64,000 nucleotides of DNA from Eulemur rufifrons (lineage: Eukaryota; Chordata; Mammalia; Primates; Lemuridae), in NCBI RefSeq assembly GCF_041146395.1, contig NC_090989.1, forward strand, positions 219,450,843-219,514,842, read 5' to 3'. Positions 60,030 to 64,000 of this stretch are shown piece by piece. Position 1 is the stretch's first letter. Every line of letters starts with the position of its first letter. Below the pieces are notes generated by a model. That model did no database searches. It was not told the origin of the DNA and saw nothing but the letters and a program-made list of their open reading frames with translations. A program made the translations under genes and the position numbers.

Positions 60030-60800
60030 TTATTTCTTATTTTATTTTTATTTTTATTATAAACAGAAAATTATAATTGTATAAATTTGTGGAGTATAAA
60101 GTGATATAATTTATAAATGAAATGTGAAATAGTTAAACTACTTAATATATCTACCACCTCAAATACTACTTTTTATGATGAGAACATTTGAAATTTAAAT
60201 TTTTAAATGTACAATTCCCTATTATTAACCATATTAATCATGCTCTGCAATAAAACAAAAAATAAAACAATAAAACAAAAAAAGGAAAAAACATATTCCT
60301 CTTGTCTGAGATTTTGTACGCTTTGACCATCATCTCCCCGTTCCCCACTTCAGTCTCTGTAACCAGTAGTGTACTCTCTGCTTCTGAGTTTAGTTGTTTT
60401 AGATTCCACACATTGGTGAGGACATGTGGCATTTGTCTTTCTGTGTCTGGCTTAGGATAATGTTCTTCATTTCGATCTATATTGTCTCAAATGACAGAAT
60501 TTCCTTCTTTTTAAGGTTGAATAGTATTTGACTGCGTATATATACCACATTTTCTTTATTTATCCATTTATAGACACTGAGGTTGATTCCATCATTTGGC
60601 TGTTGTGACTAGTGCCGCAGTGAACACAGGAAGGCAGACATCTCTTTGACAAACTGATTTCAAATCTTTTGAATAAATACCCAGAAGTGGGATTGCTGGA
60701 TCATATGACAATTCTATTTTTAATTTTCTGAGGAACTTCTGTACAGTTTTCCATAATGATTGTACTAATTTACATTTCCATCAACAGTGTACAAGGATTG
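60030..60800 (-). mobile_element. L1 3' end (L1MA/L1MB-type), 5'-truncated
   Basis: Reverse-oriented L1. It opens with the T-rich tail complement and continues with 'CTACCACCTCAAATACTAC', 'CATGTGGCATTTGTCTTTCTGTG', 'GTTGATTCCATCATTTGGCTG', 'GGGATTGCTGGATCATATGAC', and ends near 'TTTCCATCAACAGTGTACAAGG'. It is a separate insertion from the L1 at 55206-59641. A repeated AATAAAAC patch lies at 60247-60285. Ends are approximate. Confidence 0.87.
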
Positions 60801-62201
60801 AAATTGTACATCTGAAATCAATATAAAAATATATTGCCAAATACTACAGCTAATATATATCAAAAAATATGCTGATATACTGTTAAATTTAAAAAAAAAG
60901 ATTCTTTTGGGGAAAGTTATGGAAATATTGAAGGCAAAGGGTTAACAATCACGACTTACTAATGTTATGCCTGTTTGAATGACTAATGGTATACCTGTTT
61001 GTGCCTTCCACAACTCTCTAGAGACAAACTTACAAGCTTTTTACATAAGAGAGTCATGCCTAACATATTACAGTTCAATTCTGTGCTTTCTGTCAGAAAA
61101 CATGAAGTTTCCCAAGTAGAGTAATTTCTTCATTTAGCATCTTAACATTCTTTATTCTAGCACTTTTCTCATTTTTTGTAACAATTGACTAATCTCCAAC
61201 AATAGTAGGATAGCACATAATAATTCTCAAATAATAATTCTATACTAAATATATTTAATAGCAAGTTTTCTAATTTAAAATAATTTAAATGAAATTCCTA
61301 ATTTTGTGAGAGCATTTTATTTTAGAAAGGTTATAGTGTTCTTTGCTATCAAATGTGAGTAGTTATGATAAGACATTTTAGATATTCAGCCTTTGCACTC
61401 TAAACAACATTATTTGTGTGCTCTTTGATCAAAACTCAAGGGAGCCTCTGAGACCTACATGGATGTATTCACCTCTAAGAAAGAATCACAAATGTAGGGT
61501 GGTTTAGTGAATAGCCTATTGGATCAGAAATTCCTTCTCTCAGTTCTGTTTTGATGTAATTTCCCACTAAACAGCCCCTGTGATGATTTACCTGTTACCT
61601 AACTGAAGTGGGTAATTCTGTCCTTAGTTCATGGTGACATCAGAAGCCATGGGCATATGTTAGACTAGATGATATTTAATTTTGTTTTTATTTTTATTTT
61701 TTGAAGATGAAAAATTCTTAAATCTTTTAAATGAAGATGGGAAAGAACCAGTAGAGAGAAAGACTTAAAGAACAAATGAGCCCCCTCAATGTTTTTTTCC
61801 AATAAATCCATCAAAACAAAACACAGAAACAAGGAGAAACAGTGGGCAAAATGTATTCACTTTTTTAAAATTTTCACTTAATAAATGGTTTTACCACAGT
61901 GTTCCTTTATACAGGAAGTAAAGTTTGTGATTTGAAATGTAAGTATGGTTTTTTGTTTGATTTTTTTGTCTCAGAAATTTTCACAAAATTGACCTAAAAC
62001 ATAAATCAAGATTTACTTATAAATTAAAAGAACATCTTAGAAAAACTATGATATATGACTTAATTCTTATGACAAAATTTCTTATGGATCACAGCTTATA
62101 TGTAGAGCAAGTATACAGCCCCTTTATTTTGTCTTTGGTTAATCTTGTCTCTCTCCCAAGTTTTCACAGACTAGAAGAAAAAATTAACTTTGTGTTCTAC
62201 T
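60801..62201. other. Unique AT-rich sequence
   Basis: Nothing recognised with confidence. The 61500-61680 part may include a degraded MIR, which I cannot confirm. Confidence 0.35.
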
Positions 62202-62626
62202 ATGATTTGGATATCTGGCCTGTTCAAACCTCATGTTGCAATTTAATCCCCAATGTTGGAGATGGGGCCTAATGGGAGGTGTTTGGGTTATGAGATCAGC
62301 TTCCTCATGAATGGCTTGGTCATATCCTCACAGTAATGAGTGAGTTCTCACTCTGTTAGTTCCTGGGAGGACTGATTGTTGAAAAGAGTCTGGCACCTCT
62401 TCCCTTCTCTCTCTTGCTTTTTGTCTCTTGCCATGTGATTTCTGCACAGGCAGCTCCCCTTCACCTTCCACCATGAGTGGAAACAGCCTGAAGCCCTCAT
62501 CAGAAGCAGATGCTGGCACCAACATTCTTGCACAGCCTGCAGAACTGTGAGTCAAATAAGCCTATTATCTGTATAAATTACCCATCTTCAGGTATTCTTT
62601 CATAGCAATACAAATGGACTAAGATG
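62202..62626 (+). mobile_element. MST-type MaLR solo LTR
   Basis: End-to-end match to an MST LTR: 'AATTTAATCCCCAATGTTGG', 'GGGGCCTAATGGGAGGTGTTTGGG', 'GAGTGAGTTCTCACTCTGTTAG', 'CACCATGAGTGGAAACAGCC', 'CAGCCTGCAGAACTGTGAG', ending 'AATGGACTAAGATG'. It is about 425 bp, the family's usual size. No internal region follows. ORFs at 62328-62555 and 62348-62533 (minus) are LTR shadows. Confidence 0.92.
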
Positions 62627-63064
62627 CCTACCTTGTTTAAAATTCAATAATGACAATCCCTCTCTGAAGGAATGGCAGCCTCTCACATCCCAGTTAACCA
62701 GCTGTAGACTTTAGCCTCTGATATCAACTGTCCCCCCTGTAAGCAAGAGACGTTAACCAGCAAGCAGAAGGACAGGAGGATACTAAGCCAGAGACCTCTA
62801 TTTTTTTATTCTACAATGAACTTCCCCCTAATACACTCAAGAATTAATTAGAGTAGCCAGAGGAGGAAGAGGTAGAAGAAAAATTGAGAGACTAAGCTCT
62901 TTTTATCTAGACAAATAGAGCAGTATTTAAAAGTAAATTATCAGATCAGACTAATAGTCACACCAGATGACACTAATAGTTAACATCTCCCTTCTTTAAG
63001 CTAAGTATAAGGATTCATCAAGTAAAATATATTATTTGTAGACACAATAAAGAAGCTGTATTCA
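62627..63064. other. Unique sequence
   Basis: Nothing recognised. Confidence 0.4.
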
Positions 63065-63235
63065 GGGCCATCTTTGTATACAACCTGTGAAACCACACAA
63101 AGTCTCACACTCATAGGAGCCTCATATTTGGTTTGATGGTCTGTTCTCACCTTCTTGAAATTCCTAGTAATTTTTGAACAAGGACCACCACATTTTCATT
63201 TTTCACTGGCTCCACAAGTTAAGTAGCCATGCTTG
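63065..63235. repeat. Old mammalian interspersed repeat, family not named
   Basis: 'CTTCTTGAAATTCCTAGTAATTTTTGAACAAGGACCACC' followed by a 'TTTCATTTTTCACTGG' block is a pattern I recognise as recurring in mammalian genomes. I cannot assign it to a family with confidence. Confidence 0.45.
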
Positions 63236-64000
63236 ACCATATTTTCTTTGTCCTTTCAAATGTGATTTCAATTTGTCTTCCCACTACTGACAAACCAGTT
63301 ACTAATTTTCTTTCTTTTTTTTATTTTTTTCTTTGGAAATTTAACATAAAAGACAATTTTTCTATGACCGTGTAGTGTTTTTGATATTTTTCTTCTATAG
63401 TAAGAGATTTATAAAGACAGAGTAGACAACTGAATGTGGAGAATCTAAAAGGAAGAAATACAGATACTAGATAAACCAGGACACAAATATTTATAATGAA
63501 AAAACTGAGGCATTTGAAATCAATAGCTGGTTTGCATTCTGCCAACACAAACTTTCCGGTGGTCACACTCTCCATGAAAATGGAACGACAATAATTGTTT
63601 CCAGTTAGAGACAAGAGACTGCAATTTTCCAATTTCCATTAGACTGGCCAAAACCAGTCTTCTTTCCAGATGGGTTGTTTGGTCAATGACTCACCAAGGG
63701 AATAGCTTGAGATTCTACAGACTCCACTGCTGGGGCATAAAAAAAAGTAAAATTCTTAATATGCAGATATATTCATGGCATTTTCATTTGCCTTTCTTTT
63801 TCTCATACCTAACATTTTGTATTCTACTCTGCTCCTTTTCACACTTTCCCTACTCCTATATTACATTCATTTGTAGTTACATATTCACCAAAAAGGACAG
63901 TCTATAAATAAGCTTTCTACTACATAAAAAAATGACACTATTAAATTTAATAATCTTCAGTGAGACAATAATATAAAGAATATAATATTAATGTATAACA
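63236..64000. other. Unique AT-rich sequence to the window end
   Basis: No gene or repeat is recognised. The 103-residue minus ORF at 63321-63632 is cysteine- and phenylalanine-rich, without a domain. Confidence 0.4.

Overview
This is nuclear DNA from a primate, most likely a Malagasy lemur (strepsirrhine). It looks like a gene desert or the interior of a very long intron. The sequence is AT-rich, and no open reading frame looks like a host gene. Every longer ORF with recognisable protein similarity falls in a decayed L1 or mariner element. The organism call rests mainly on the Alu at 56987-57322, which has the extended linker between its arms that I associate with lemur Alus. It is supported by L1 3' ends of a type not seen in human L1 (for example 33040-33290 and 15348-15766). 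FLAM, MIR, L2, MaLR LTRs, hAT-Charlie and Tigger relics are the usual mammalian background.

Layout. 1-752: 5' part of a minus-strand MaLR provirus (MST/THE1-like) running off the left edge. 2728-2938: MER20. 4425-6110: two old minus-strand L1M pieces, split by an L1 tail (4872-5032) and by a hAT element with 8-bp target duplications (5764-5947). 8770-9289: a MIR, then an AluJ with a 17-bp target duplication. 9290-15334: mostly unique sequence with MIR scraps, a weak L1M, a GT repeat and two stretches dense in homeodomain-type motifs. 15335-15779: a 5'-truncated L1 with a 13-bp target duplication. 17130-25375: MIR, hAT, L1 tail, purine tract, Tigger/MER2, MER53-like element, FLAM and L2. 25380-27310: an L1 3' end carrying a nested 81-bp L1 tail, abutting a decayed mariner. 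30308-30733: MLT1 LTR. 31677-33290: 1.6 kb L1 with ORF2 remnants. 37829-38611: hAT remnant, then an MLT1A LTR. 40026-41287: a near-complete mariner with both inverted repeats. 44788-46265: hAT, L1M and MLT1-type LTR. 47650-49430: mostly unique sequence with two divergent CTCF-like motifs and a 218-bp poly(A) retrocopy between perfect 15-bp duplications. 55206-59641: an L1 retaining both termini but lacking its middle, with the lemur Alu inside. 60030-60800: another L1 3' end. 62202-62626: solo MST LTR.

The window contains no set of genes acting together. Its history is successive retrotransposon and DNA-transposon insertion into non-coding sequence. The parts most likely to have a host function are the CTCF-like sites and several repeat-free blocks with clustered AT-rich transcription-factor motifs. 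These regulatory calls are inference only. I found no convincing new biological system. The strongest items for follow-up are the mariner at 40 kb, the retrocopy at 49 kb and the CTCF-like pair at 48.4/49.4 kb.
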